A stretch of 64,000 nt of DNA from Betaproteobacteria bacterium (GTDB lineage Bacteria > Pseudomonadota > Gammaproteobacteria > Burkholderiales > Burkholderiaceae_D). The notes beneath the pieces are model-generated. The model worked only from the letters and a program-made list of their open reading frames with translations. It ran no database searches and had not been told where the DNA came from. Made by a program: the position numbers and the translations under genes. Location: the NCBI GenBank assembly GCA_025362735.1, contig JANYFL010000065.1, forward strand, positions 121,179-185,178. The letters are read 5' to 3'. The stretch's first letter is position 1. Each line of letters opens with the position of its first letter. This document shows, in pieces, positions 9,259-18,224 of this stretch.

Positions 9259-10362
9259 ATGAAAAACGAAAGTATAGAGCAGGTCAGACAGGACAAGACG
9301 GCCGAGGCTGAATGGGACAGTTTTCTGGGCCGCCGTTCTCCAGAAGCCGAAAACGTTCGCCGCATCGAAGAAGGCCCGCTTCCGGACTGGTGCAATCTGG
9401 GCGTGACGCTACGGGTTATCCTCGTCGTCAATCTGATATTTGCTGCCATCACCGGATTGCAGTCCATCAGTCTGGTCGATGCGCTTCAGTCCATGATGAC
9501 GGTTGCGGTTACGCTGGAACCGGTCCTCATCGCTAGTCTGTTTGCCGGTTGCGCCTTGCGCCGACTCTTGCTGCGCGCTCCTGCGGCTCTGCAAATTGTG
9601 CTGACCCTGTTGATTCCTGCCTTGCTGACTTTTGCAATCCAGAATGTTTTGATCGAACTGTTGCAAATCAGTCGGTCCCGTATTTTGCTCAATGCCCTCA
9701 TGGCCGGTGTGCTTTGCGCCGTGGTGTTGTACTGGCTGTATTTGCGCATGCTGGCTTATTCACCCGCATTGTCCGAAGCGCGCCTGCAAGCCCTGCAATC
9801 GCGCATCCGCCCACACTTTTTGTTCAATAGCCTGAATGCCGTGCTGGGATTGATCCGGTCCGATCCCCGCCATGCAGAAACCGCCATCGAAGATCTGGCT
9901 GATTTGTTTCGTGTCTTGATGCGCGACAGTCGAGAGCGCGTACCGTTGCGCGAGGAGGTCGCGCTGTGCAAGCAATACCTTTCGATTGAATCCCTGCGTC
10001 TGGGTGATCGTCTGCAGGTCGAGTGGCATGTCGACGACAGCGCGACCCATGCGCTTGTTCCAACTTTGCTGTTGCAGCCACTGATCGAAAATGCCGTCCA
10101 TCACGGCATCGAGCCTGTGGCAGAGAAAGGCAAGATTCGCATCGAGATCAAGCGCAGCGGCGCTTATGTCGATATCCTGATTGCTAACCCGGTATGCAAT
10201 CCTGAAATCGTGCAAAGCCGATTACATACCGGCAACCAGATCGGCCTCGACAACGTGAGACAACGCCTGGCACTGGTACATGATCTGGAGGCTCGGATCG
10301 AGACCGTTGTCGCCGATGGTCTGTTTGTGGTCAAAATGCAGTTGCCCATTCAAACTAAATGA
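9259..10362 (+). CDS. algZ: LytS/AlgZ-type sensor histidine kinase
   Basis: A 367-residue kinase with a hydrophobic N-terminal half of about four membrane segments (roughly 48-68, 82-98, 110-135 and 143-163), then the His_kinase domain with [15 protein letters not shown]186 is the expected phosphorylation site. The ATPase part has [14 protein letters not shown] (N box) and [13 protein letters not shown] (G box). It resembles the AlgZ/FimS sensors that pair with LytTR regulators. The partner gene starts 69 bases after its stop. A short repeated phrase (GCAGACCAAATGA) lies between the two genes. The signal is not predictable from the sequence. Confidence 0.88.
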   Translation: MKNESIEQVRQDKTAEAEWDSFLGRRSPEAENVRRIEEGPLPDWCNLGVTLRVILVVNLIFAAITGLQSISLVDALQSMMTVAVTLEPVLIASLFAGCALRRLLLRAPAALQIVLTLLIPALLTFAIQNVLIELLQISRSRILLNALMAGVLCAVVLYWLYLRMLAYSPALSEARLQALQSRIRPHFLFNSLNAVLGLIRSDPRHAETAIEDLADLFRVLMRDSRERVPLREEVALCKQYLSIESLRLGDRLQVEWHVDDSATHALVPTLLLQPLIENAVHHGIEPVAEKGKIRIEIKRSGAYVDILIANPVCNPEIVQSRLHTGNQIGLDNVRQRLALVHDLEARIETVVADGLFVVKMQLPIQTK

Positions 10363-10431
10363 GCAGACCAAATGAGCAATCCAAATGCGCAGACCAAATG
10401 AAACCCATCTTCAAACGACGTGATCTGAGAA

Positions 10432-11214
10432 ATGAATCCGCGCATCCTGATTGTTGATGACGAAGCCCCAGCGCGCACGCGCTTGCGGCAATTGCTGTCC
10501 GATATCGAGGGAGATTACCCTCATGTCATCGTGGGTGAAGCAGAGAATGGCCGCTCTGCATTGGAACTACTCTCCGGCAGTAACGGAGAACTCGGAGCTG
10601 ACCTCGTTTTGCTCGATGTCCAGATGCCCGGCATGACCGGCCTCCAATTGGCGCGACATCTGGGTTCATTCCCTAAACCACCCGCCATTATTTTTGTGAC
10701 GGCCTTCGATGAATATGCGGTAAAAGCTTTTGAAGTCCATGCGCTCGACTATTTGATGAAGCCGGTGCGTGCCCAACGATTGTTGGAGGCCTTGAAGCGC
10801 GCTTTGCAATATCAGGCTTTGCAGACCCCGGCCATCGAAAAGCTGGCCCGGCTTCAGGGTGGGCGCGAACACATCACCGTGCATGAACGTGGTCGTGTCG
10901 TGCTGGTACCTGTCGCAGATATCCTTTTTCTGAAAGCAGAGCAAAAATACGTCACCCTACGTACGCTTGAGCGCGAATATCTGATCGAAGAATCACTGGT
11001 CGCCTTGGAAGAAGAGTTCGCAGAAAGTTTTGTGCGCGTGCATCGCAATGCCCTGGTGGCGCGTGGCGCCATTCGCGGATTTGAGCGCGTCGAAACCATC
11101 GTCGATGAAGACACCACCGGCGAACCGCATTGGGAAGTGGTATTGCAGGGACTGAAGGAACGCTTGCCCGTGAGTCGACGGCAATGGCCGGTGGTCAAGG
11201 CCTTGATGAAGTAA
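10432..11214 (+). CDS. algR: LytTR response regulator, AlgR-like
   Basis: A 260-residue regulator with an N-terminal receiver domain (IVDDEAPARTRL acidic pocket, phospho-acceptor D62 in LLDVQMPG, conserved Thr/Lys blocks FVTAFDEYA and LMKPVRAQR) and a C-terminal LytTR DNA-binding domain from about residue 150 (VADILFLKAEQKYVTL, FVRVHRNALV). It is the partner of the kinase encoded just upstream. In relatives the AlgZ/AlgR pair lies between argH and hemC, as here, and controls surface properties such as polysaccharide or pili. The actual regulon here is unknown. Confidence 0.9.
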   Translation: MNPRILIVDDEAPARTRLRQLLSDIEGDYPHVIVGEAENGRSALELLSGSNGELGADLVLLDVQMPGMTGLQLARHLGSFPKPPAIIFVTAFDEYAVKAFEVHALDYLMKPVRAQRLLEALKRALQYQALQTPAIEKLARLQGGREHITVHERGRVVLVPVADILFLKAEQKYVTLRTLEREYLIEESLVALEEEFAESFVRVHRNALVARGAIRGFERVETIVDEDTTGEPHWEVVLQGLKERLPVSRRQWPVVKALMK

Positions 11215-11277
11215 GAGCTATGAAAATCGATGTACGAAAATAAAATCCACCAGAGCCTCTTAAATTCAGGAGAAACA

Positions 11278-11841
11278 ATGACCACATCATCCCGAATCAC
11301 CACATTAATCTACACACTACTTTTTTTCTTGCCTGCTTGCTCGACAGTTCCCTCGTACATTCAAACTGATGTTGTTCCGGCTGATTCTCTTCGCGTTGCA
11401 CAAGTGGTGGCAATCGCAAAGCGTGAAGACATCCTAAAACTTGAAGCGTATAAAAGTATTATTTCCTCTGGTGTTGCCGACTCGGATGTGGTCGATGGAA
11501 GCATGGTGGTTGCTCGTGTCTATTGTTGCGGAGGGATGTCTAAAGAACTCAGCTCCGAATATGTTTCTAGAATCTTTCTATACGTCAAGAAAGACCTTAC
11601 AGTAGGATCGGGAGATTTTGTAGAAGTCAGGGTTGGCCACCCGCCAGTTAAGGGTGGTCAAGGAAGTCTTAACATGATCACTCGGGTAGTTTACAAATAC
11701 GGTGATAAATCTGAGAGCTGCTGGTGGGATCCAAAAAATGACAAACTCTGGCTCAGAGTGACTTACTGTGAATGGATGACAAAAGAAGGGTGGATCAAGC
11801 AACATGGGCTTTATCCAGCGTGGTTCAAGCCCGCTTCTTGA
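11278..11841 (+). CDS. Orphan lipoprotein, function unknown
   Basis: A 187-residue predicted lipoprotein. I chose the ATG at 11278 because AGGAG lies just upstream and because it gives a clean signal peptide ending in the lipobox FLPAC with the acylated cysteine at position 21. The longer frame from 11230 has no ribosome site. The mature part has a double cysteine (YCCGG), a Trp-rich segment (CWWDPKNDKLWLRV) and no domain I recognise. It is more AT-rich than its neighbours and interrupts the frequent algR-hemC neighbourhood, which suggests a later insertion. Confidence 0.6.
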   Translation: MTTSSRITTLIYTLLFFLPACSTVPSYIQTDVVPADSLRVAQVVAIAKREDILKLEAYKSIISSGVADSDVVDGSMVVARVYCCGGMSKELSSEYVSRIFLYVKKDLTVGSGDFVEVRVGHPPVKGGQGSLNMITRVVYKYGDKSESCWWDPKNDKLWLRVTYCEWMTKEGWIKQHGLYPAWFKPAS

Positions 11842-12038
11842 CACCTAACTTGTCCTATTTGGACTCTCCCCAAATCAAGACTGGAGGAATTAAAGGAGGA
11901 ATTAAAGGGGCTGTGTTCGACTTTTTTCTCGATGCTAAATCCATGTTTTTTTAGGGCACTACACATTTGATGCATGAAAAAACCAGACATGCCCTCAAGT
12001 AGAATCGCGCATCTTCAATTCTTTTTTACCTAACCCCT

Positions 12039-13007
12039 TTGACTACTTTTACTCCTCCAGTCCGTCTGGTCATTGCTTCGCGCGAAAGCCGCCTCGCGAT
12101 GTGGCAGGCCGAACATGTGCGAGCGCTGTTGCTACAGCTTTATCCGCAATGCGAAGTCGTGATTGAGGGCATGACTACGCGCGGGGATCAGATTCTGGAT
12201 CGCGCGCTCTCCAAAGTCGGTGGCAAGGGGCTGTTCGTCAAGGAACTCGAAACAGCGCTATTCGATGGCCGTTGCGATCTGGCGGTGCATTCATTGAAAG
12301 ATGTGCCGATGCAGTTGGCGCCGAAATTTAGTCTGGCTGCGATTCTGGAACGGGAAGACCCACGCGATGCATTGGTATCCAATCAGTTTTCGAGTCTGGC
12401 CGAGTTACCGACTGGAGTCATCGTGGGCACATCCAGCTTGCGCCGCGAAGCGCAACTGCGGGCGCGTTATCCCCATTTGCAAGTGCAGGCTTTGCGCGGC
12501 AATCTGGATACGCGTCTGGCCAAGCTGGATCGGGGTGATTTTGCCGCCATTATTCTGGCGGCGGCGGGGTTGAAGCGCCTCGGCTTGGCTGCGCGGATCA
12601 AAAGCTTGCTCGAACCGGAAGACTCCTTGCCAGCAGCGGGTCAGGGTGCTCTTGGCATCGAAGTGCGTTCTGACCGAGAGGATATGAAGACCTGGCTCGC
12701 GCCGCTCCATCACTTGCCGACGGCTGCTTGCGTGCTCGCCGAACGTGCCGTCTCGCGCAGTCTGGGTGGGAGTTGCGAAGTTCCGCTCGGTGCCTATGCC
12801 CAGTTGAATCAAGATGAATTGCATTTGCGCGCCTTTGTTGCGCGTGCCGATGGTTCGGCCATTGTGCAGGCCGAGCAACGCATGCACATTACGCTACGCG
12901 ATCAGGAGCGACGTTTGGCAGAAGGCCTGGCCGAGCAGCTGGGCCAAGCGGTGGGTCAACAATTAATCGGGCAGGGCGGGCTGGCTCTGCTTGAGTCGGG
13001 TTCGTAA
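12039..13007 (+). CDS. hemC: Hydroxymethylbilane synthase (porphobilinogen deaminase)
   Basis: A 322-residue enzyme that condenses four porphobilinogens to hydroxymethylbilane. The N-terminus [16 protein letters not shown], the KDVP block ([10 protein letters not shown]), the [13 protein letters not shown] block and the cofactor-loop [12 protein letters not shown] with the dipyrromethane-binding cysteine are intact. The first plausible start is TTG 12039; the next ATG (12099) would delete conserved residues. No clear ribosome site is seen. It starts the haem cluster hemC-hemD-hemX-hemY. Confidence 0.95.
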   Translation: MTTFTPPVRLVIASRESRLAMWQAEHVRALLLQLYPQCEVVIEGMTTRGDQILDRALSKVGGKGLFVKELETALFDGRCDLAVHSLKDVPMQLAPKFSLAAILEREDPRDALVSNQFSSLAELPTGVIVGTSSLRREAQLRARYPHLQVQALRGNLDTRLAKLDRGDFAAIILAAAGLKRLGLAARIKSLLEPEDSLPAAGQGALGIEVRSDREDMKTWLAPLHHLPTAACVLAERAVSRSLGGSCEVPLGAYAQLNQDELHLRAFVARADGSAIVQAEQRMHITLRDQERRLAEGLAEQLGQAVGQQLIGQGGLALLESGS

Positions 13008-13014
13008 TCCTTCC

Positions 13015-13806
13015 GTGACAACGGTTGTCATCACTCGGCCCGCTGCCCAAGCTGCCGCACTGGCGCAACATGTGGCCGCAGCCGGACTGGAACCACTTAT
13101 TTTCCCGGCGATGGCGATTGCGCCAACCGCCGACCCGACGGCTTTGCTTGATGCCCTGAGTCATCTGGATCGCTACCGGCTGGTCATTTTCGTCAGCCCG
13201 AATGCCATTACCCATGCGCTGGAGCATCTCCAAGGCCCTTGGCCATTAAATCTGCCGATTGGCGTGATGGGGCCGGGAAGTCTGGAAACACTGGCAGCGC
13301 ACGGCATTGCGGCTCCGGCTTACCGGCTTTATTCGCCAGTGCAATCAACCGCAACTGGGCAGGCCAGTCCGCAACGCTTTGATTCGGAATCCTTGCTCCA
13401 GCAACTCGATATCGACGCTTTGCGCGGAAACATCGTCTTGATCATCAAGGGTAATGGTGGCCGTCCATGGCTGGCTGAGCGTTTGATGGAAATGGAAGTG
13501 AAGGTTGCGCAAGTGGAAAGCTATCAACGCAAACGCCATCTGCCCGACGAACAGCAGAAACAGGCGATCCTGAATCTCAGGGCGCGCAATGAACGAGCGA
13601 CGTGGGTAGTGACCAGCTCAGAGGCGATTGATGATCTCATCCAGTCATTGGAAGAAATCGGCGGGCAGCCCTTGGTTGACTGGCTGAAAACCAGCCGTTG
13701 GGTCGTTCCGCATCAACGAATTGCCGAAAATGCAACAGCGCGGGGCATCCGCAACATTGATTTATGCGGAGCAGGCGACGCGCGCATCGTCGAGGCGCTA
13801 AAATAG
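13015..13806 (+). CDS. hemD: Uroporphyrinogen-III synthase
   Basis: A 263-residue protein in the correct position for hemD, converting hydroxymethylbilane to uroporphyrinogen III with inversion of ring D. The family is weakly conserved, but VVITRPAAQAAALA at the N-terminus, VIFVSPNAITHAL, GPGSLETLAAHG, ESYQRKRH and WVVTSSEAIDDL are recognisable blocks. I place the start at GTG 13015, eight bases after the hemC stop. A TTG at 12991, overlapping hemC, would add eight residues and cannot be excluded. It is longer by a little than the usual 240-260 residues. Confidence 0.85.
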   Translation: MTTVVITRPAAQAAALAQHVAAAGLEPLIFPAMAIAPTADPTALLDALSHLDRYRLVIFVSPNAITHALEHLQGPWPLNLPIGVMGPGSLETLAAHGIAAPAYRLYSPVQSTATGQASPQRFDSESLLQQLDIDALRGNIVLIIKGNGGRPWLAERLMEMEVKVAQVESYQRKRHLPDEQQKQAILNLRARNERATWVVTSSEAIDDLIQSLEEIGGQPLVDWLKTSRWVVPHQRIAENATARGIRNIDLCGAGDARIVEALK

Positions 13807-13889
13807 CCGCAATAAAAAACACCAGTCTTGTTTTCGTTGTAACTTCTTGCCGTAAACACCCGTCCTTATCCCGTACCGCATTCGATTCA

Positions 13890-15050
13890 ATGAGCCAGGA
13901 CACGAGTTCCACTTCCGTTGCCCAGCCTGCTTCCCCAGCGACGGCTAATCCTCCCACCCCTCCCAGTTCTGCATCCTCTTCTGCGGTCAAGGGTAGCCAA
14001 CGCATCTGGTTGATCGTTGCCGTGGTGGTGCTCGCAGGCTTGTCCGGGGTTGTCTGGTGGCTCAATGCCAACCGTATCGATCAAACCGAACGCGAATTCG
14101 CGCGCCGTATCCAGCAGAGCGATACGGCAGCACGAGAGTCGCAAGTTATTTCCAAACAGGCGCAGGATCAGGTGATTGGCTTGCAAACGCGCCTGGGCGT
14201 GCTGGAGTCAAAACTGGCGGAATCACAAAGCCAGCAATTGGCGCTGGAACAGCTCTATCAGGATTTGTCGCGTACGCGCGATGAATGGGCGCTGGCGGAA
14301 GTCGAACAAATTCTTGCGGTGGCTTCGCAGCAATTGCAATTGGCCGGCAATGTTCAGGGCGCCATTATCGGTTTGCAGAATGCCGACAACCGTCTGGCGC
14401 GTGCTGATAAACCCCAGTTCATCGGTCTGCGTCGCGTGATCCAGCGCGACATCGAACGGCTCAATGCCTTGCCGAACATTGATCTCGCCGGCAATACCTT
14501 GCGCATCGACAGTCTGGTTTCGATGATCGACAACCTGCCGATGCTGTCTGACGAAAAGCCCGCCGCCGGGCCTCGTCTGGACGCGCAAGTCCAGCAATCG
14601 CCAAGTGCCAAGTCGAGCACGAAAGCTCCCAACAATGTGGCCGAAGCCTCGACAGAGCCAGGTTGGGGTGAACGGGCGATGAACACCATGCGACATGCTG
14701 TTGCAGACGTGTGGCAGGAATTCCAGCAACTGGTGCATATCCGCGAAGTCGGTAAGCCGGAAGCGCTCTTGCTGGCGCCGGATCAAGCCTATTTCGTGCG
14801 CGAGAACCTCAAACTGCGCCTGCTTAATGCGCGACTTGCCTTGCTGGCACGTCAGGAGTCGATCTATCGCGCTGATCTGCTACGCGCGCAGGAAATCCTG
14901 CAACAGTATTTCGATCTTCGCTCCAGGCAGACCGTTGCGGCAGTTGCCCTGATGAAACAGATTCAGGCCAGCAACACCGTCGTGGAATTGCCGACCCTGG
15001 CCGACAGCCTCTCAGCCGTGCGCAATTTCAAAGCGCCGCGCGAACGGTAG
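13890..15050 (+). CDS. hemX: HemX-like membrane protein of the haem cluster
   Basis: A 386-residue bitopic protein: a Ser/Pro/Ala-rich cytoplasmic tail, one membrane helix at about 38-58 (IWLIVAVVVLAGLSGVVWWL), a coiled coil rich in Gln and Arg from about 60 to 120, and a helical periplasmic domain ending in a region that recalls E. coli HemX. Relatives are often labelled uroporphyrinogen-III methyltransferase, but no methyltransferase motif is present. The start was set at ATG 13890 because the upstream part of the longer frame overlaps hemD and looks non-coding. Its role in haem synthesis is unproven. Confidence 0.85.
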   Translation: MSQDTSSTSVAQPASPATANPPTPPSSASSSAVKGSQRIWLIVAVVVLAGLSGVVWWLNANRIDQTEREFARRIQQSDTAARESQVISKQAQDQVIGLQTRLGVLESKLAESQSQQLALEQLYQDLSRTRDEWALAEVEQILAVASQQLQLAGNVQGAIIGLQNADNRLARADKPQFIGLRRVIQRDIERLNALPNIDLAGNTLRIDSLVSMIDNLPMLSDEKPAAGPRLDAQVQQSPSAKSSTKAPNNVAEASTEPGWGERAMNTMRHAVADVWQEFQQLVHIREVGKPEALLLAPDQAYFVRENLKLRLLNARLALLARQESIYRADLLRAQEILQQYFDLRSRQTVAAVALMKQIQASNTVVELPTLADSLSAVRNFKAPRER

Positions 15051-15068
15051 TCCCTTCACCGACTCATC

Positions 15069-16259
15069 ATGCGTGCGTTTTTCACCGGGCTTTTCCTGTT
15101 TGCTGCCGCTGTAGCGCTGGCACTGTCGGCACACTTTGATCCGGGCAATGTTGTCTTCTTTTTCCCTCCTTACCGGATTGATCTGTCACTCAATCTGTTT
15201 GTGCTGCTATGCGCACTGGGATTTCTGCTGCTGTATGGGCTGATCCGGATTGCCCGCAAAACCATGCAAATGCCGCAACGCGTGGCCGACTATCGTCAGC
15301 GCCAGTTGGAAAAGCGCTCCTATAAAGCATTGTTGAATGCATTGCTGGCGCATTTCGAAGGACGCTATGGTCATGCAGAAACCCAGGCGCAATTGGCTCA
15401 AGAATTGCCGGAGACCGCTGGCCTGGCGGCATTGATTGCGGCGCGTGCGACCCATCGTATGAACGAGTATGGTCGGCGCGACAGCTGGCTCAAACGTACT
15501 GAACAAGCAACGAATGCGGACAGTCTGCGCGCGGCACGTTTGATGACCGAGGCCGAATGTCTGATCGACGCGCGCGATGCCAATCGTGCGCTGACCGTGG
15601 TCAATCAGTTGCATGGCGCAGGCGCTCGTCACATTCAGTCCCTACGACTTGCGCTCAAGGCTAATCAGTACGCAGGCGAGTGGCAGGAAGTGCTGCGTCT
15701 GCAACGCACATTGAACAAACGCGATGCCATTCATCCGGCGGCGGCGCGCCAGATCAAGTCGATTGCTTACGAAGCTTTGCTCAAGGCACGTAAAGGCGAC
15801 TCGTATGCGCTAATCAATTTCTGGCAGTCCGTACCCTCAACGGATCGGCGTGTGCCCGAGGTTGCGCTCGCAGCAGCGCGTGCATTCAATGCGAGCAATC
15901 TTGGCTATCAGGCACGCATCATTCTTGAAAATGTTCTGGACGCTGAATGGGACGAACGGCTGGTGATGGAATATGCGCAATGCCGTGAAGAAAACAGCCA
16001 GGCCCAGATTGAACAGGCGCAACGCTGGTTCGATCAACATCCTGCGGACGCTTCGATCCAGTATGTTCTTGGCGTCTTGTGCGCCCGCCAGCAACTGTGG
16101 GGTAAGGCTCAAGGATTTCTGCAGTCCGCACTCAAAAATCAATCGGATGTTTCATTGGCCATCGCCGTTCACCTTGAATTGGCCCGGCTCTTTGAAGAAA
16201 TTGAGGATTTCACCAAAGCTTCGGAACACTTCCGGGCGGCCGCGCTGGGCAAACCCTGA
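15069..16259 (+). CDS. hemY: HemY, TPR protein of the haem cluster
   Basis: A 396-residue inner-membrane protein with two N-terminal membrane segments (about 5-22 and 36-58) and a long helical region of TPR-type repeats. The short PGNVVFFFPPYRIDLSLN block between the membrane segments is typical of HemY_N. It begins 18 bases after hemX, consistent with one transcript. The HemY of this type is not protoporphyrinogen oxidase; it is thought to help assemble late haem-synthesis enzymes, and its molecular role remains unclear. Confidence 0.9.
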   Translation: MRAFFTGLFLFAAAVALALSAHFDPGNVVFFFPPYRIDLSLNLFVLLCALGFLLLYGLIRIARKTMQMPQRVADYRQRQLEKRSYKALLNALLAHFEGRYGHAETQAQLAQELPETAGLAALIAARATHRMNEYGRRDSWLKRTEQATNADSLRAARLMTEAECLIDARDANRALTVVNQLHGAGARHIQSLRLALKANQYAGEWQEVLRLQRTLNKRDAIHPAAARQIKSIAYEALLKARKGDSYALINFWQSVPSTDRRVPEVALAAARAFNASNLGYQARIILENVLDAEWDERLVMEYAQCREENSQAQIEQAQRWFDQHPADASIQYVLGVLCARQQLWGKAQGFLQSALKNQSDVSLAIAVHLELARLFEEIEDFTKASEHFRAAALGKP

Positions 16260-16383
16260 CATCGCTATCGCAGCGGTGTTATATGCAGGCCGTTGCGCTG
16301 ATCAGGCACATATTGTGCCGTAGGATTTTGCTTACAAATTAATACAACTTAATACACACCCAACCCTAAACCGTTGTTAACCT

Positions 16384-16402
16384 GCTGCGTAAATAACGCA
16401 GG
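16384..16402 (+). promoter_or_regulatory. Small hairpin in the leader of the DUF1800 gene
   Basis: CTGCGT and ACGCAG form a six-base stem around the loop AAATA in the 193-base gap between hemY and the DUF1800 gene. There is no T run, so it is not an ordinary terminator. It lies 9 bases before a possible ATG (16411) and 51 before the preferred one (16453). Confidence 0.25.
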
Positions 16403-16452
16403 CGGGTCACATGTCTCAACTTGGCCCCAAGCTCAAATACTCAGGGGGCAAC

Positions 16453-18195
16453 ATGCAGCGACGGTCGACTAGCCAGACAACATCCTGTTTTACTTGGGTG
16501 TCTGTATGGTTCAAAACAACATGCATGGGTTTCGCCCTTGCCCTTTTGATGACAGGCTGCGGTGGCGGTGGTGGCGGCTCTAGTTCAGGTGGTTCGAGTG
16601 GTGGCAGTACGGGCGGTTCGGGTGGCACCACTGTTACACCTGTCTCACTCCCTGATGCAACCCGGCTCGTTGACCAGGCAACCTTGGGAGCGAGTGATGC
16701 AGCCATCGCATCGGTTCAGGCCGTCGGCATCACGCCCTGGGTTGATGCACAACTGGCCACGCCATCAACCGGTTACATCGCACTCCCCTATATTTCACCC
16801 AATTCGAATATCGGTTGCCCAAGCGGCTCTGCACCGACGTGTTTCCGTGACAACTACACGGCCTTTCCGATTCAACTACAGTTTTATAAAAATGCACTGA
16901 CCGGTGCCGACCAGTTGCGTCAGCGTGTCGCGCTGGCATGGTCACAAATATTCGTCATTTCCGGGATCGATATCCAATCCAGCTATGGCTTGCGCGAATA
17001 TCACCAGATGCTGCTCGACAATGCATTTACCAACTATCGAACGCTGCTGCAAAAAGTCACACTCAGCCCGGCCATGGGGGATTACCTCGATATGGTCAAT
17101 AATAACAAGCCGGTGGGTACCGTCACCCCGAATGAAAACTATGGGCGCGAAGTGTTGCAGTTGTTTTCAATTGGCCTGTACAAGCTGAATCCCGATGGCA
17201 CCCAGATTCTCGATGGCAGCGGTCAACCCATTCCTACTTACGATCAAGAGACGGTTGAAGGTTTTGCTTACGCCTTTACTGGCTGGACTTATCCGCCGAC
17301 GACTGGTGTGACTTCGGCCTGGACGAATCCGCGCAACTATCTCGGCGACATGGTTCCCTTCGACACGCATCACGACAAGACGGCCAAGCAATTGCTGAAC
17401 GGCGTGACGCTGCCCGCTGGTCAGGATATCAATCAAGACCTCGCCGGTGCACTCGACAACATTTTCAACAATCCCAATGTCGGCCCCTTCATCGGCAAGC
17501 AGTTGATCCAGTTTTTGGTGACGAGCAACCCGACGCCCGCTTATGTGGCTCGCGTCACTGCAGTGTTCAACGATAACGGCTCCGGTGTTCGGGGCGATAT
17601 GAAAGCAGTGGTGCGTGCGATTCTGCTCGATCCCGAAGCGCGTGGTGACGTCAAGACCGATCCCAATTATGGCAAGCTGCGTGATCCGGTTCTCTACGTG
17701 ACCGGTGTTCTGCGCGCACTGGGTGGAACGTCCGATGGCGTCTATGCCAATCAACAGAGCAGTAATCTCGGCGAGTCCGTATTTCAGGCGCCCTCGGTAT
17801 TCAATTTTTTCCCGCCGGATAATCTGCTGCCGAACTCGACGAGCTTGCTGGGTCCGCAATTTGATGTACAAAATACCACCACTACGGTCAATCGCTTCAA
17901 CTATATCTACGCACTGACCTATGCAAACAACGGCAATGGTGTGGGCGCCGACAGCAGCGTGTCTGGTTCGACCGGTACCAAGCTCGATCTGACCAGTCTG
18001 CAGACACTTGCCGGAACACCATCCGCACTGGTCGACAAGCTGGATGCCTTGCTCACACACACGACTCTGACGACAACGGAGAAGAACAACATCATCACGG
18101 CCATCAATGCGGTTTCTGCAACCGATCCCGTAGGTCGAACGCGTATGGCGGTCTATCTCGTGATCTCGTCGCCGCGCTATCAGATCACCCGTTGA
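16453..18195 (+). CDS. DUF1800-family exported lipoprotein
   Basis: A 580-residue protein with a signal peptide ending in LLMTGC (lipobox, Cys 36) followed at once by an unusual low-complexity Gly/Ser linker of about 25 residues. The rest is a DUF1800 domain: RLVDQATLGA at the beginning, LRQRVALAWSQIF, NYGREVLQLFSIGLYKLN, and QAPSVFNFFPPDN near the end are typical. Biochemical function of the family is unknown. The longer form from ATG 16411 would put 50 residues before the Cys, so I prefer 16453, which has GGGGGC upstream. The DUF1501 gene follows 29 bases later; these two families are habitually encoded side by side. Confidence 0.85.
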   Translation: MQRRSTSQTTSCFTWVSVWFKTTCMGFALALLMTGCGGGGGGSSSGGSSGGSTGGSGGTTVTPVSLPDATRLVDQATLGASDAAIASVQAVGITPWVDAQLATPSTGYIALPYISPNSNIGCPSGSAPTCFRDNYTAFPIQLQFYKNALTGADQLRQRVALAWSQIFVISGIDIQSSYGLREYHQMLLDNAFTNYRTLLQKVTLSPAMGDYLDMVNNNKPVGTVTPNENYGREVLQLFSIGLYKLNPDGTQILDGSGQPIPTYDQETVEGFAYAFTGWTYPPTTGVTSAWTNPRNYLGDMVPFDTHHDKTAKQLLNGVTLPAGQDINQDLAGALDNIFNNPNVGPFIGKQLIQFLVTSNPTPAYVARVTAVFNDNGSGVRGDMKAVVRAILLDPEARGDVKTDPNYGKLRDPVLYVTGVLRALGGTSDGVYANQQSSNLGESVFQAPSVFNFFPPDNLLPNSTSLLGPQFDVQNTTTTVNRFNYIYALTYANNGNGVGADSSVSGSTGTKLDLTSLQTLAGTPSALVDKLDALLTHTTLTTTEKNNIITAINAVSATDPVGRTRMAVYLVISSPRYQITR

Positions 18196-18224
18196 TTCTG
18201 ATCGATTTCAAAAAAGGAACGACC

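Noticed and set aside
9162..9467. N-terminal extension of argH by about 100 residues
   Set aside because: It overlaps the divergent algZ gene and shows no family similarity; the shorter start gives a normal argininosuccinate lyase.
13890..15050. HemX as an uroporphyrinogen-III methyltransferase
   Set aside because: No SAM-binding or methylase motif is present; the protein is a membrane-anchored coiled-coil protein.
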